From the NCBI RefSeq assembly GCF_000290615.1, contig NZ_ALAS01000007.1, positions 1 to 42,717 on the forward strand: a stretch of 42,717 bases of DNA, read 5' to 3'. The stretch comes from Heyndrickxia coagulans DSM 1 = ATCC 7050 (GTDB lineage Bacteria; Bacillota; Bacilli; Bacillales; Bacillaceae_C). The first letter of the stretch is position 1, and each line of letters opens with the position of its first letter. The notes under the pieces are model-generated. The model was given only the letters and a program-made list of their open reading frames with translations. It made no database searches and had not been told where the DNA came from. This document shows positions 6,961 to 14,553 of the stretch, piece by piece. Position numbers and translations under genes: made by a program.

Positions 6961-9573
6961 TTATTTTTCTTCAACGCCTTCAAAAGCTTTGCGTAAAATG
7001 TCTTCCAATTCGCTGACAAGCGGCAATTTCGGGTTTGCAGGCGTGCATTGGTCTTCAAATGCGCGGTCTGCAATAACGGCAACCCGTTTTTCAAAGTCCG
7101 CCCGGTTCACGCCGGCTGCTTTCAGGCTAAGCGGCATATTGAACAGTTTGCACATCCGGATAATTTCCTGGCAAAGGCTTTCGACGCCTTCTTCTGTCGT
7201 GCTTGCCGGCAGCCCGAGAATACGCGCAATTTCCGCGTAGCGCTGATCCGCTACGAAATGTTCGTATTTCGGGAATGCCGCAAATTTTTTCGGCCTTTGC
7301 GCATTATAGCGGATAACATGCGGCAAGAGAATCGCGTTGGCCCGCCCGTGCGGAATATGGAATTCAGCGCCGATTTTATGGGCAAGCGAATGGTTGATGC
7401 CAAGGAATGCATTCGAGAATGCCATCCCTGCCAAAGTCGATGCATTGTGCATCTTTTCGCGTGCCAGTTGATCGCTCCCATTTGCGTATGCTTTCGGCAA
7501 GTATTCGTGAACAAGCTGGATGGCCTTAATTGCCAGGCCGTCCGTATAGTCGTTGGCCATGTTGGAAACATAGGCTTCAATCGCATGGGTCAAAACGTCC
7601 ATCCCGGTATCGGCTGTTACGGATTTCGGAACGGTCATGACAAACTGCGGGTCAATGATCGCAACATCCGGTGTCAGTTCGTAGTCTGCGAGCGGATATT
7701 TTGTATTGTTCTTTTTATCCGAAATGACGGCGAAAGAAGTCACTTCAGAACCGGTACCCGATGTGGTCGGAATGCAGACCAGCTGCGCTTTTTCACCCAG
7801 TTTCGGGAATTTGGCAACCCGTTTCCGGATGTCCATAAATTTTTGTTTCAATTCGTTGAAATCAACTTCCGGATGCTCATAGAACAGCCACATGCCTTTT
7901 GCAGCATCCATCGCCGACCCGCCGCCAAGCGCGATAATGACGTCCGGCTGGAAGCTTGCCATTGCTTCGGCGCCTTTCCGTACCGTTTCAATGGACGGAT
8001 CCGGTTCGACTTCAGAGAAAATTTCACAGTGGACATAGTCCGGTCGTTTCCGCAAGTAGTATAGCACTTTCTCAACAAATCCGAGCCGGACCATATCCGG
8101 ATCGGTGACAATAAAGGCACTTGAGATATCCGGCATTTTTTCCAGGTATTGGACCGAGTTCTTTTCAAAATACACGCGTGGTGGAATTTTAAACCATTGC
8201 ATATTGACTCTCCGTTTCGCCATTGTTTTTACATTGTACAGATTAATGACACCGACGTTTGTGGACACCGAGTTGCCGCCAAACGTGCCGCAGCCGAGTG
8301 TCAAAGAAGGCATGTAGGCATTGTAAATGTCGCCGATTGCCCCTTGCGAAGACGGGGAGTTGACAATGATCCGGCCGGCTTTCATTTTTAAGCCGTATTG
8401 TTCAATGACTTCATCGTTTGTCGAATGGATCACAGCCGAGTGACCAAGTCCGCCGAATTCGAGCATGGCTTCTGCAAATTCGAAACCTTGTTTTGTGCTG
8501 TTGGCTTTGTAACAGGCCAAAACCGGGCTTAATTTTTCTCTGGAAAGCGGGTAGTCCGGGCCGACGCCTGTAAGTTCGGCGATTAAAATTTTGGTATCTT
8601 CCGGAACATTTACGCCTGCCATTTTCGCAATTTCATAGGCCGGTTTGCCGACAATGGCGCTGTTGACGGATTGCGTCTTTTCATTGATGACGGTTTTCTC
8701 AACCTTTTTCTTCTCCGCTTCATTCAGGAAGTAGCATTGATTTGCAATCAATTCGTTTTTCACATTGTCATAAATTTCTTTGTCGATGATGACAGCCTGT
8801 TCCGACGCACAGATCATGCCGTTGTCAAACGTTTTGGACAAAATCAAATCATTGACGGCGCGTTTGATATCAGCAGATTTTTCAATATAGCAAGGGACGT
8901 TCCCCGGCCCGACGCCAAGCGCAGGTTTCCCGCTCGAATATGCGGACTTTACCATGCCGGAACCGCCCGTTGCAAGAATCAGCGAAATGCCCGAATGTTT
9001 CATCAATTGCTGTGTCGCTTCAATGGCCGGTTTTTCGATCCATTGGATGCAGTTTTCCGGCGCGCCGGCTTTCACAGCAGCGTCCAGCATGACTTTTGCG
9101 GCATGGCTGCTGCATTTTTGCGCGGACGGGTGGAATGCGAAAATGATCGGGTTGCGTGTTTTAATCGCAATTAACGCTTTAAACATCGTGGTTGATGTCG
9201 GGTTTGTTACAGGCGTGACCCCGGCAATAACGCCGACTGGCTCCGCGAATTTGACAATTTCTTCATTATTGTTTTCATCAATGATGCCGACTGTTTTGTT
9301 ATATTTAATATTGTGGTAGATGTATTCTGTTGCAAACAGGTTTTTTGTAATTTTGTCTTCATATACGCCGCGCCCTGTTTCTTCCACGGCCATTTTGGCG
9401 AGCACCATATGCTGTTCCAGCCCTGCAAGCGCCATTTGTTTTACGATATTGTCCACTTGCGCCTGATCCAGTTCCATAAATTCACGCAGTGCTTTTTGGC
9501 CTTTGGCGACGAGGGAATTTACCATTTCCGTGATTTGTGCGGATTTGCCAACAACTTTTTCATCAATTGCCAT
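6961..9573 (-). CDS. adhE: Bifunctional acetaldehyde-CoA / alcohol dehydrogenase
   Basis: The 870-residue cytoplasmic enzyme reduces acetyl-CoA to acetaldehyde and then to ethanol, regenerating two NAD+. Residues 1 to about 440 are the aldehyde dehydrogenase half, with catalytic Cys255 in FDNGMICASEQ. The rest is an iron-dependent alcohol dehydrogenase with GGGSAMD for NAD binding and the metal region GMDVLTHAIEAYVS and NHSLAHKIGAEFHIPHG. Length is typical of AdhE, which forms spirosome filaments. ATG 9573 is chosen because GGAGG lies 9 nt upstream. Rex boxes in the leader and a CRE-like site farther up fit induction when NADH is high. Confidence 0.97.
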   Translation of the reverse strand: MAIDEKVVGKSAQITEMVNSLVAKGQKALREFMELDQAQVDNIVKQMALAGLEQHMVLAKMAVEETGRGVYEDKITKNLFATEYIYHNIKYNKTVGIIDENNNEEIVKFAEPVGVIAGVTPVTNPTSTTMFKALIAIKTRNPIIFAFHPSAQKCSSHAAKVMLDAAVKAGAPENCIQWIEKPAIEATQQLMKHSGISLILATGGSGMVKSAYSSGKPALGVGPGNVPCYIEKSADIKRAVNDLILSKTFDNGMICASEQAVIIDKEIYDNVKNELIANQCYFLNEAEKKKVEKTVINEKTQSVNSAIVGKPAYEIAKMAGVNVPEDTKILIAELTGVGPDYPLSREKLSPVLACYKANSTKQGFEFAEAMLEFGGLGHSAVIHSTNDEVIEQYGLKMKAGRIIVNSPSSQGAIGDIYNAYMPSLTLGCGTFGGNSVSTNVGVINLYNVKTMAKRRVNMQWFKIPPRVYFEKNSVQYLEKMPDISSAFIVTDPDMVRLGFVEKVLYYLRKRPDYVHCEIFSEVEPDPSIETVRKGAEAMASFQPDVIIALGGGSAMDAAKGMWLFYEHPEVDFNELKQKFMDIRKRVAKFPKLGEKAQLVCIPTTSGTGSEVTSFAVISDKKNNTKYPLADYELTPDVAIIDPQFVMTVPKSVTADTGMDVLTHAIEAYVSNMANDYTDGLAIKAIQLVHEYLPKAYANGSDQLAREKMHNASTLAGMAFSNAFLGINHSLAHKIGAEFHIPHGRANAILLPHVIRYNAQRPKKFAAFPKYEHFVADQRYAEIARILGLPASTTEEGVESLCQEIIRMCKLFNMPLSLKAAGVNRADFEKRVAVIADRAFEDQCTPANPKLPLVSELEDILRKAFEGVEEK

Positions 9574-9598
9574 GATCGTGGCCTCCATTCTGGTGATT

Positions 9599-9655
9599 TT
9601 GTGAAGAATTTCACATAAAAGGGTAAAAAAATAAAGTTTGTGAATAATTTCACAT
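9599..9655 (-). promoter_or_regulatory. Two Rex operator boxes in the adhE leader
   Basis: TTGTGAAGAATTTCACAT (9599-9616) and TTGTGAATAATTTCACAT (9638-9655) both match the Rex consensus TTGTGAA-N4-TTCACAA at 17 of 18 positions outside the free spacer. They are 39 bp apart, centre to centre, and lie between the predicted transcription start and the adhE start codon. Rex is a repressor released by NADH. Confidence 0.88.
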
Positions 9656-9697
9656 GATTTTCTGCTGTTTTTCAATATTTCTTTTCTTTATGGCTCT

Positions 9698-9720
9698 ATT
9701 ATATGCGATTTCACATGCTA
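9698..9720 (-). promoter_or_regulatory. adhE -10 region with a third Rex half-site
   Basis: On the minus strand TATAAT (9698-9703) is a consensus -10. Just upstream, in the spacer, is ATGTGAAAT, which is half of a Rex box. No good -35 is seen at 17 nt. Transcription would start near 9690, leaving a leader of about 115 nt that holds both full Rex boxes. Confidence 0.5.
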
Positions 9721-9832
9721 TGGCTGTGCCAGATTGGTGACAAATGAATAAATCATTTATAAACTTTTTTCTTTCAAATATTGCTTTCCAGCCGCGATTC
9801 AATTAAAATAGCTTTTTCCCGCCTTTTTATAT

Positions 9833-9846
9833 TGTAAGTGCTTACA
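9833..9846. promoter_or_regulatory. CRE-like palindrome upstream of adhE
   Basis: TGTAAGTGCTTACA is a palindrome apart from its TG centre and differs by one central base from the CcpA target TGTAAnCGnTTACA. The same 14-mer, on the other strand, lies upstream of prpC (30054-30067). It sits about 130 bp above the adhE -10. The rest of 9704-9948 is AT-rich with no gene. Confidence 0.5.
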
Positions 9847-9948
9847 TTTTATATTTGTGTATTTATGCAGAATTCCGTATAGAGATTGCCGCAAAAAAAC
9901 CGCTTCCCGCTTGTGAAACATGCACATTCACAAGGAAGAAACAAAAAA

Positions 9949-9977
9949 GGAGATGAATTTTATGCAAATCCATCTCC
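9949..9977 (-). terminator. Intrinsic terminator of corA
   Basis: GGAGATGGATTT pairs with AAATTCATCTCC (one G-U) around a 5-nt loop. On the minus strand a TTTTTTG tract follows. Confidence 0.8.
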
Positions 9978-9985
9978 CGGATGTG

Positions 9986-10927
9986 TTAGAAATACCTTTT
10001 TTTCCAAAAAATGATGGCTGTGACACTGGAAAGAACCAGAGAGGCCAAAAACGCCAGCCAAAAACCATGGGGGCTTGATTGCCACGGCAGGCCGTGAAGA
10101 TTCATTCCGAAAAAGCTGGATACCATCGTTGGCAGGGAAAGGATAATCGTGACCGTCGTCAAAAATTTCATCACGCCGTTCACGTTATTGGAAATGACAG
10201 AAGCATAGGCATCCATCATACCACTTAAAATATTGCTGTGGACTTCACACATTTCGATTGCCTGTTTGACTTCAATCATGACGTCATCCAGTAAGTCCAT
10301 GTCATCTTCATATACTTTTAGGAAATGCTGCCGTGTCATTTTTTCCATGACGATTTTATTGGCTTTTAATGAGGTCGTAAAATACACGAGTGTCTTTTCA
10401 AGGCTCAGCAGTTCGAACAGTTCCTCGTTTCGCATCGATTCGTGCAATTCGCGTTCGATCAGGCTTGATCTGCGGTCGATATATTTTAAATAGTTTAAAT
10501 AATAACTTGCAACTTCATATAGAATTTGAAGGGTAAATCTGGTTTTCATGTAGGTGTAAAACCCGCGCACCCGTCTGTGGATAAACTTTCCGATAATCGG
10601 ATTATCCTGCAGGCAGACCGTGATGAAATAAAAAGGCGTGACGATAATCCCGAGCGGAATCGTATCATACAGCGCGGAGTCCACATCGTCCTTTACCTTA
10701 ACGGGAAGACCGACAATGATTAAAATATCATCGTCTTCTTTTTCAATACGGGAGCGTTCATCGACATCCAGCGGGTCTTTAATAAAATCGGCCGGTATAT
10801 TCGTTTGCTGGACAACCTGGTTGATTTCTTCCTCTGTCGGGTTCACCAGGTTCACCCAGCATCCTTTTGACAAAGTTTCTGTTTCCTTCAGTTTGCCGTT
10901 TTCGTCCGTTAAATACATATTTAACAT
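9986..10927 (-). CDS. corA: CorA-family Mg2+/divalent-cation channel (YfjQ type)
   Basis: The 313-residue membrane protein has a long soluble N-terminal domain, a helical stalk and two C-terminal membrane helices. The selectivity motif GMN is present in SSFFGMNLHG near residue 275 at the end of the first membrane helix. It forms a pentameric Mg2+ influx channel and resembles B. subtilis YfjQ closely (KGCWVNLVNPT, FIKDPLDVDERSRIEKE). ATG 10927 follows AGGAGGTGG by 8 nt. Two short ORFs and a hairpin that would mask this ribosome site lie upstream. Confidence 0.93.
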   Translation of the reverse strand: MLNMYLTDENGKLKETETLSKGCWVNLVNPTEEEINQVVQQTNIPADFIKDPLDVDERSRIEKEDDDILIIVGLPVKVKDDVDSALYDTIPLGIIVTPFYFITVCLQDNPIIGKFIHRRVRGFYTYMKTRFTLQILYEVASYYLNYLKYIDRRSSLIERELHESMRNEELFELLSLEKTLVYFTTSLKANKIVMEKMTRQHFLKVYEDDMDLLDDVMIEVKQAIEMCEVHSNILSGMMDAYASVISNNVNGVMKFLTTVTIILSLPTMVSSFFGMNLHGLPWQSSPHGFWLAFLASLVLSSVTAIIFWKKRYF

Positions 10928-10943
10928 GCAGGCCACCTCCTCT

Positions 10944-10967
10944 TCACTTTTGAGGAAGCTCAAGCAT
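10944..10967 (-). CDS. Putative 7-codon leader ORF (uORF2) before corA
   Basis: ATG at 10967 opens the reading frame MLELPQK, stopping with TGA at 10944-10946, directly next to the corA ribosome site. It has its own GGGAGAG about 6 nt upstream. Its codons carry CTTCCTC (minus strand), which can pair with GAGGAGG of the corA ribosome site (7 bp with one G-U, 9-nt loop). A ribosome translating it would open that hairpin. Whether it is translated is unknown. Confidence 0.35.
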   Translation of the reverse strand: MLELPQK

Positions 10968-10970
10968 ACT

Positions 10971-11075
10971 TTACTCTCCCAGAGACTGATAACCTATAGG
11001 ATTGGTCGAGGCCAGTATGAAGACTTCCTCTTGCTTATGTTTCATGCACGACCTCGGATGCGCGTCAGAATCCAT
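10971..11075 (-). CDS. Putative 34-residue leader peptide (uORF1) before corA
   Basis: The frame starts at ATG 11075 behind AAGGAGATGATAACTG, a strong ribosome site, and stops at TAA 10971-10973. The product begins MDSDAHPRSCMKHKQEEVF and ends GYQSLGE. It is not part of corA. Its early acidic residues and proline recall MgtL of Salmonella, where such residues make the ribosome fall off at low Mg2+. I do not recognise the peptide itself. The transcript would start near 11127, giving a leader of about 200 nt. Confidence 0.4.
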   Translation of the reverse strand: MDSDAHPRSCMKHKQEEVFILASTNPIGYQSLGE

Positions 11076-11133
11076 CAGTTATCATCTCCTTTTTCTTCGA
11101 TTCATAAATAGCTGCGAAACCTGCAACCATTTT

Positions 11134-11139
11134 ATTATA
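11134..11139 (-). promoter_or_regulatory. -10 element of the corA leader transcript
   Basis: On the minus strand TATAAT is exact; the hexamer 17 nt upstream, TATTCA, is a weak -35. It is the only good -10 between the tRNA terminator and uORF1. The rest of 11076-11221 shows nothing else. Confidence 0.5.
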
Positions 11140-11221
11140 CCACAATATAGTATGCCTGAATATGTCCGCTTGTTATTTTTTAGCCGGTTTATCCGCCTAA
11201 AAAACTTTATAAAAATAAAAA

Positions 11222-11258
11222 AAGCAATATAATGTCACATTTGTGCATCATATTGCTT
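11222..11258 (-). terminator. Terminator of tRNA-Lys
   Basis: On the minus strand AAGCAATAT pairs with ATATTGCTT, with further pairing inside the loop, and a TTTTTTTATTTT tract follows. Confidence 0.8.
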
Positions 11259-11263
11259 CGTGA

Positions 11264-11336
11264 TGGGACATGAGGGGCTCGAACCCACGACCCGCTGATT
11301 AAGAGTCAGCTGCTCTTCCAACTGAGCTAATGTCCC
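11264..11336 (-). tRNA. tRNA-Lys(CTT)
   Basis: The 73-nt cloverleaf reads GGGACAT...ATGTCCC for the acceptor stem, GCTC/GAGC for the D stem and GCTGA-CTCTTAA-TCAGC for the anticodon arm, giving anticodon CTT (reads AAG, lysine). The T loop is TTCGAGC. The T stem, GTGGG against CCCTC, has one T-T mismatch in its second pair. CCA is not encoded. It stands alone, followed by a terminator. Confidence 0.95.
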
Positions 11337-11582
11337 GCAGATGACAATCATTATATTACCACAATTCCGGGAGAGATGCAACGAAAAATTTTTTCGCAGC
11401 CTTAAATTCCAGCCATCATGAAACTGCTTCAGGCAGAAGAACAGCGAAAGCTTCGGTTCCAACCATAATTGGCTACCCCATTTTGAAACACTCCCAATCT
11501 GCCGTGCATTTATCCCGGGGAAAATTTTGGCCATTTTTTGCGGATTTACACCAAATGATTTGCGGGCAGCTTCGCTTTTTCG

Positions 11583-11737
11583 GCAAAATTTTCGAGGCTG
11601 TCTTTCAATCAGGGGCCGGGAGGATGACTCGTCCCGGTCCGATTGATTCTTATTTTGCAGGCTTTCCCCGGGCACCGCGCATTTTTAGCCAAAATTTCAA
11701 TTTGGGGCGCCGGATTACTCGGCCCCGGCCCGAATGG
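11583..11737. repeat. Imperfect duplication of the panF 3' end
   Basis: A GC-rich hairpin unit at about 11583-11645 (CAAAATTTT, then GGGGCCGGG...ATGACTCGTCCCGG, then CCGATTG) recurs in shortened form at 11688-11737 (CAAAATTT, then GGGGCGCCGG-ATTACTCGGCCCCGG, then CCGAATG). The second copy includes the last codons and the stop of panF. Another GAAAATTTTGGCC string lies at about 11521. No gene is seen in 11337-11714. Confidence 0.55.
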
Positions 11738-13163
11738 CAGCCCTTTTGCGCCCGAAGAGGAGGCTCGCCGCAATAAACCCGGCGCATGAAATAAGAACCG
11801 GAAGCACAACTGTATGCAATCCGAACGGGTTTGGGTGCAGGCGGTCCAGCAAAATGTACGAGCCCATACCGAGTATCATGGAACAAACCGCGCCGTACTT
11901 GTTTCCTTTTTTCCAGTACAGGCCGAAAATAACCGGCCATATAAATACGGATTCCAGGCCGCCAAAGGAAAACAAGTTGAGCCATATGATCAATTTCGGC
12001 GGGCTGAGCGACAACAGCACGACAACGGCGGCAACCGCTGCGGTCACGCCGAAACTCGCTACTTTCATCTGTTTTTCGGATGCGTCCGGCTTCACATAAT
12101 TCAAATAAAGGTCTTTGACGAGCGCAGAACCGACGAGAATAAGCAGCGCATCAACGGTGGACATAATCGCGGCCATCGGGGCAGCGAGCACAATACCGGC
12201 CGGCACTGGCGGCAGCACTTTCATCGTTAATAGCGGCATAACCGTATCCGGCACTTCCACACCTGGTATGACAGCGCGTGCCATCACGCCGATAAAATGC
12301 ATGCCGAACATAATAAAACCAATGACAATGGTACCGATGATGATCGCCCTGTGCATCGCCCGGGAATCTTTATAAGACATCGCCCGGACCGTAATTTGCG
12401 GCAGGCCGACGACACCGATCCCGACCAAAATCCAAAACGACGATACATAGGCAGGGGCCAGGCTGTGCCCATGCCCGAACGGCGTAATCAGGTCCGGGTC
12501 CTGCGCAGCAAGATTGTGCATAATATGTTCCATCCCGCCGCCCGCTTTAATGGTTGCCACCAGTAAAATAAGCGTGCCGAGAAACATGACCGTCCCTTGG
12601 ACCGCATCTGTCACCGCCACTGCGCGAAATCCCCCGATTACGACAAACAGCGTAACAGAAGCGGCAAAAATCAGGAGCGACGCCGTATACGGCAGGCCGG
12701 TCAGCGATTCAACAAGGCGTGCCCCGCCGATCCACTGTGCCGTCATGGATGAAAACAGAAAAATAATAATGCTTGCTGCCGCCAAAATGACGACGGTATC
12801 ACTTTGATAGCGGCCTTTTAAAAAGTCAATCAGCGTCACCGCATCATATTTGCGTGCCATAATCGCAAATTTTTTCCCGAGTACCATCAGGACAAAATAA
12901 CCGGTTGAAAGCTGCGCCATGGAAAGGAGCACCCAGCCAAGCCCCTGCGTGTACGCCACGCCCGGGCCGCCGATAAAGCTGCTGGCGCTCCCGTATGTCG
13001 CCACCATTGTCATCGCAAGGATAAAGCCGCCGAGCTGCCGTTTCCCAAGAAAATATTCATGTACAAAAGATTGCGTTTTGATCACATATTGATTGGCCCA
13101 AAAACCAACGGCAAAAATAATAAGCAAAAAAATGAGCAGTGGTGCCAGTACCGGCCAGTTCAT
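11715..13163 (-). CDS. panF: Sodium/pantothenate symporter
   Basis: The 482-residue protein has about 13 membrane helices and belongs to the sodium-solute symporter family. Signature stretches include FVHEYFLGKRQLGGFILAMT, ATYGSASSFIGGPG near residue 57 and GGFRAVAVTDAVQG in the middle. PanF imports pantothenate, the precursor of coenzyme A, together with Na+. The assignment to pantothenate rests on sequence resemblance and on the YhdT-type gene directly upstream, the usual partner. The ATG at 13163 overlaps the yhdT stop (ATGA), so translation is coupled. The C-terminal codons lie in a GC-rich repeat. Confidence 0.88.
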   Translation of the reverse strand: MNWPVLAPLLIFLLIIFAVGFWANQYVIKTQSFVHEYFLGKRQLGGFILAMTMVATYGSASSFIGGPGVAYTQGLGWVLLSMAQLSTGYFVLMVLGKKFAIMARKYDAVTLIDFLKGRYQSDTVVILAAASIIIFLFSSMTAQWIGGARLVESLTGLPYTASLLIFAASVTLFVVIGGFRAVAVTDAVQGTVMFLGTLILLVATIKAGGGMEHIMHNLAAQDPDLITPFGHGHSLAPAYVSSFWILVGIGVVGLPQITVRAMSYKDSRAMHRAIIIGTIVIGFIMFGMHFIGVMARAVIPGVEVPDTVMPLLTMKVLPPVPAGIVLAAPMAAIMSTVDALLILVGSALVKDLYLNYVKPDASEKQMKVASFGVTAAVAAVVVLLSLSPPKLIIWLNLFSFGGLESVFIWPVIFGLYWKKGNKYGAVCSMILGMGSYILLDRLHPNPFGLHTVVLPVLISCAGFIAASLLFGRKRAAIRAGAE

Positions 13164-13432
13164 GGCTTGTCCCCCTCTTCATCATCGAAAGGAATATCTT
13201 TGAAAAAGAACTTCACAATGAAGATGACAAGCGCCGTCACGACAATATAGCCGGCAATGCAGCTGTAAAAAAACCATGACGGCATGCCAAATATATAATG
13301 GTACTGTTTGGCAGGCCGTGTACCTAAGCCGTAAGCGAAACCGTACCACCAGAGAAAATTGAACAGCACAAGCCCGACGCCGATCCATGCTTCCTTATGC
13401 GCCTGTTTAAATCTTTGGTCATCTTTTTTCAA
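13160..13432 (-). CDS. yhdT: YhdT-family (DUF997) membrane protein
   Basis: The 90-residue protein has two hydrophobic segments (GVGLVLFNFLWWYGFAYGLG and SCIAGYIVVTALVIFIVKFF) and a short acidic tail. It matches the YhdT/DUF997 family found next to panF; its exact role in pantothenate uptake is unknown. I place the start at TTG 13432, 8 nt after AAGGAAAGGAT, giving MKKDDQRFKQAHKEAW. The frame extends to 13504, but that extension has no ribosome site. Confidence 0.82.
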   Translation of the reverse strand: MKKDDQRFKQAHKEAWIGVGLVLFNFLWWYGFAYGLGTRPAKQYHYIFGMPSWFFYSCIAGYIVVTALVIFIVKFFFKDIPFDDEEGDKP

Positions 13433-13582
13433 AATGTGCCATCCTTTCCTTGCTTTCGCTACTATCTTACATCTTTTTTCATCCGGCCGTGTGATTTTTG
13501 CCAATGGACAGGGTTTGTTTTTTGCATAAAAGCAGCCGGAGCTTCAGGTTGTATCCCGCACCCCCTTCACACAGGTCCGATA

Positions 13583-13624
13583 AAAAACGCCTGCGTTCGC
13601 ACATTTCGCGAAACAGGCGTTTTT
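13583..13624. terminator. Bidirectional terminator after galU
   Basis: AAAAACGCCTG and CAGGCGTTTTT form a perfect 11-bp stem around a 20-nt loop; T runs occur on both strands. On the minus strand it ends the nnr-galU transcript. The other bases in 13433-13643 show no gene. Confidence 0.8.
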
Positions 13625-13643
13625 ACCGGCAGACCCGGCAGCT

Positions 13644-14531
13644 TCAGATCCGGTCGTTTTGGATTCTCCATTGCAAATCTTCCAAATACCGGAGCAAATC
13701 ATCGCGCAGATCTTCCCGGGAAAGTGCCATTTCAATCGTCGATTTGATAAACCCGAACTTTTCGCCGACATCGTAGCGTTTCCCTTCATAAGCATAGGCA
13801 TACACTTTTTGGATTTCATTCAATTGTTCAATGGCATCGGTCAGCTGGATTTCTCCGCCTGAACCGGTCTTTTGCAATGAAAGGAAATCAAAAATCTCCG
13901 GTGTTAAAATATACCGCCCGATAATGGCGACATTTGACGGCGCTTCCTCCACTTTCGGCTTTTCTACAAAGCCTTTCACATCATAAATTCTTCCTTTTTG
14001 ATCGAGCGGGTCAATAATCCCGTAACGGTTTGTTTCCTCGTGCGCGACTTCCATGACGGCAATCACGCTGGAATGGACCTGTTCATAAACATCGATCATT
14101 TGTTTCAGGCAAGGCGGTTCAGCCTGGATGATGTCATCGCCAAGGAGCACGGCAAACGGTTCATTTCCGATAAATTTGCGCGCACACCAAATCGCGTGGC
14201 CCAATCCTTTTGGTTCCTTTTGCCGGATATAATGGATATCCACTTCTGCAGGCTGGCGCACTTTTTCAAGCAGATCAAATTTTTTCTTTGCGATCAAATT
14301 GTCCTCAAGCTCAAATGCATGGTCAAAATGGTCTTCAATCGCCCGTTTCCCTTTCCCGGTTACGATGATGATATCTTCAATGCCGGAATCAATGGCCTCT
14401 TCCACAATATATTGGATTGTCGGCTTATCGACAATCGGCAGCATTTCTTTCGGCATTGCCTTTGTCGCCGGCAGGAAACGTGTTCCAAGCCCCGCTGCCG
14501 GGATAATCGCCTTCTTGATTTTTTGCATCAT
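13644..14531 (-). CDS. galU: UTP-glucose-1-phosphate uridylyltransferase
   Basis: The 295-residue enzyme makes UDP-glucose from UTP and glucose-1-phosphate, supplying glycolipid and wall-polymer synthesis (B. subtilis GtaB). The nucleotidyltransferase signature [21 protein letters not shown] is near the N terminus; VLLGDDI holds the metal-binding Asp, and GFVEKP and [10 protein letters not shown] are also conserved. GAGGTGAC lies before two tandem ATG codons (14531 and 14528), so the start may be one codon shorter. It lies 22 nt after nnr on the same strand, so the two are probably co-transcribed. Confidence 0.95.
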   Translation of the reverse strand: MMQKIKKAIIPAAGLGTRFLPATKAMPKEMLPIVDKPTIQYIVEEAIDSGIEDIIIVTGKGKRAIEDHFDHAFELEDNLIAKKKFDLLEKVRQPAEVDIHYIRQKEPKGLGHAIWCARKFIGNEPFAVLLGDDIIQAEPPCLKQMIDVYEQVHSSVIAVMEVAHEETNRYGIIDPLDQKGRIYDVKGFVEKPKVEEAPSNVAIIGRYILTPEIFDFLSLQKTGSGGEIQLTDAIEQLNEIQKVYAYAYEGKRYDVGEKFGFIKSTIEMALSREDLRDDLLRYLEDLQWRIQNDRI

Positions 14532-14553
14532 TTGTCACCTCTTTATAAAACGG

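Noticed and set aside
7048-8064. Long plus-strand ORF (338 codons) inside adhE
   Set aside because: It is the complement of a well-defined adhE coding region, has no ribosome site and shows no recognisable motif.
9910-9934. CTTGTGAA-N9-TTCACAAG, looking like a third full Rex box
   Set aside because: The spacer is 9 nt instead of 4, which puts the half-sites on different faces of the helix. It may be a simple hairpin.
10928-11130. Mg2+ M-box riboswitch before corA
   Set aside because: None of the conserved M-box blocks could be found; the leader has small ORFs instead.
11264-11336. tRNA-Lys as an integration site
   Set aside because: No integrase and no duplicated tRNA 3' end were found nearby.
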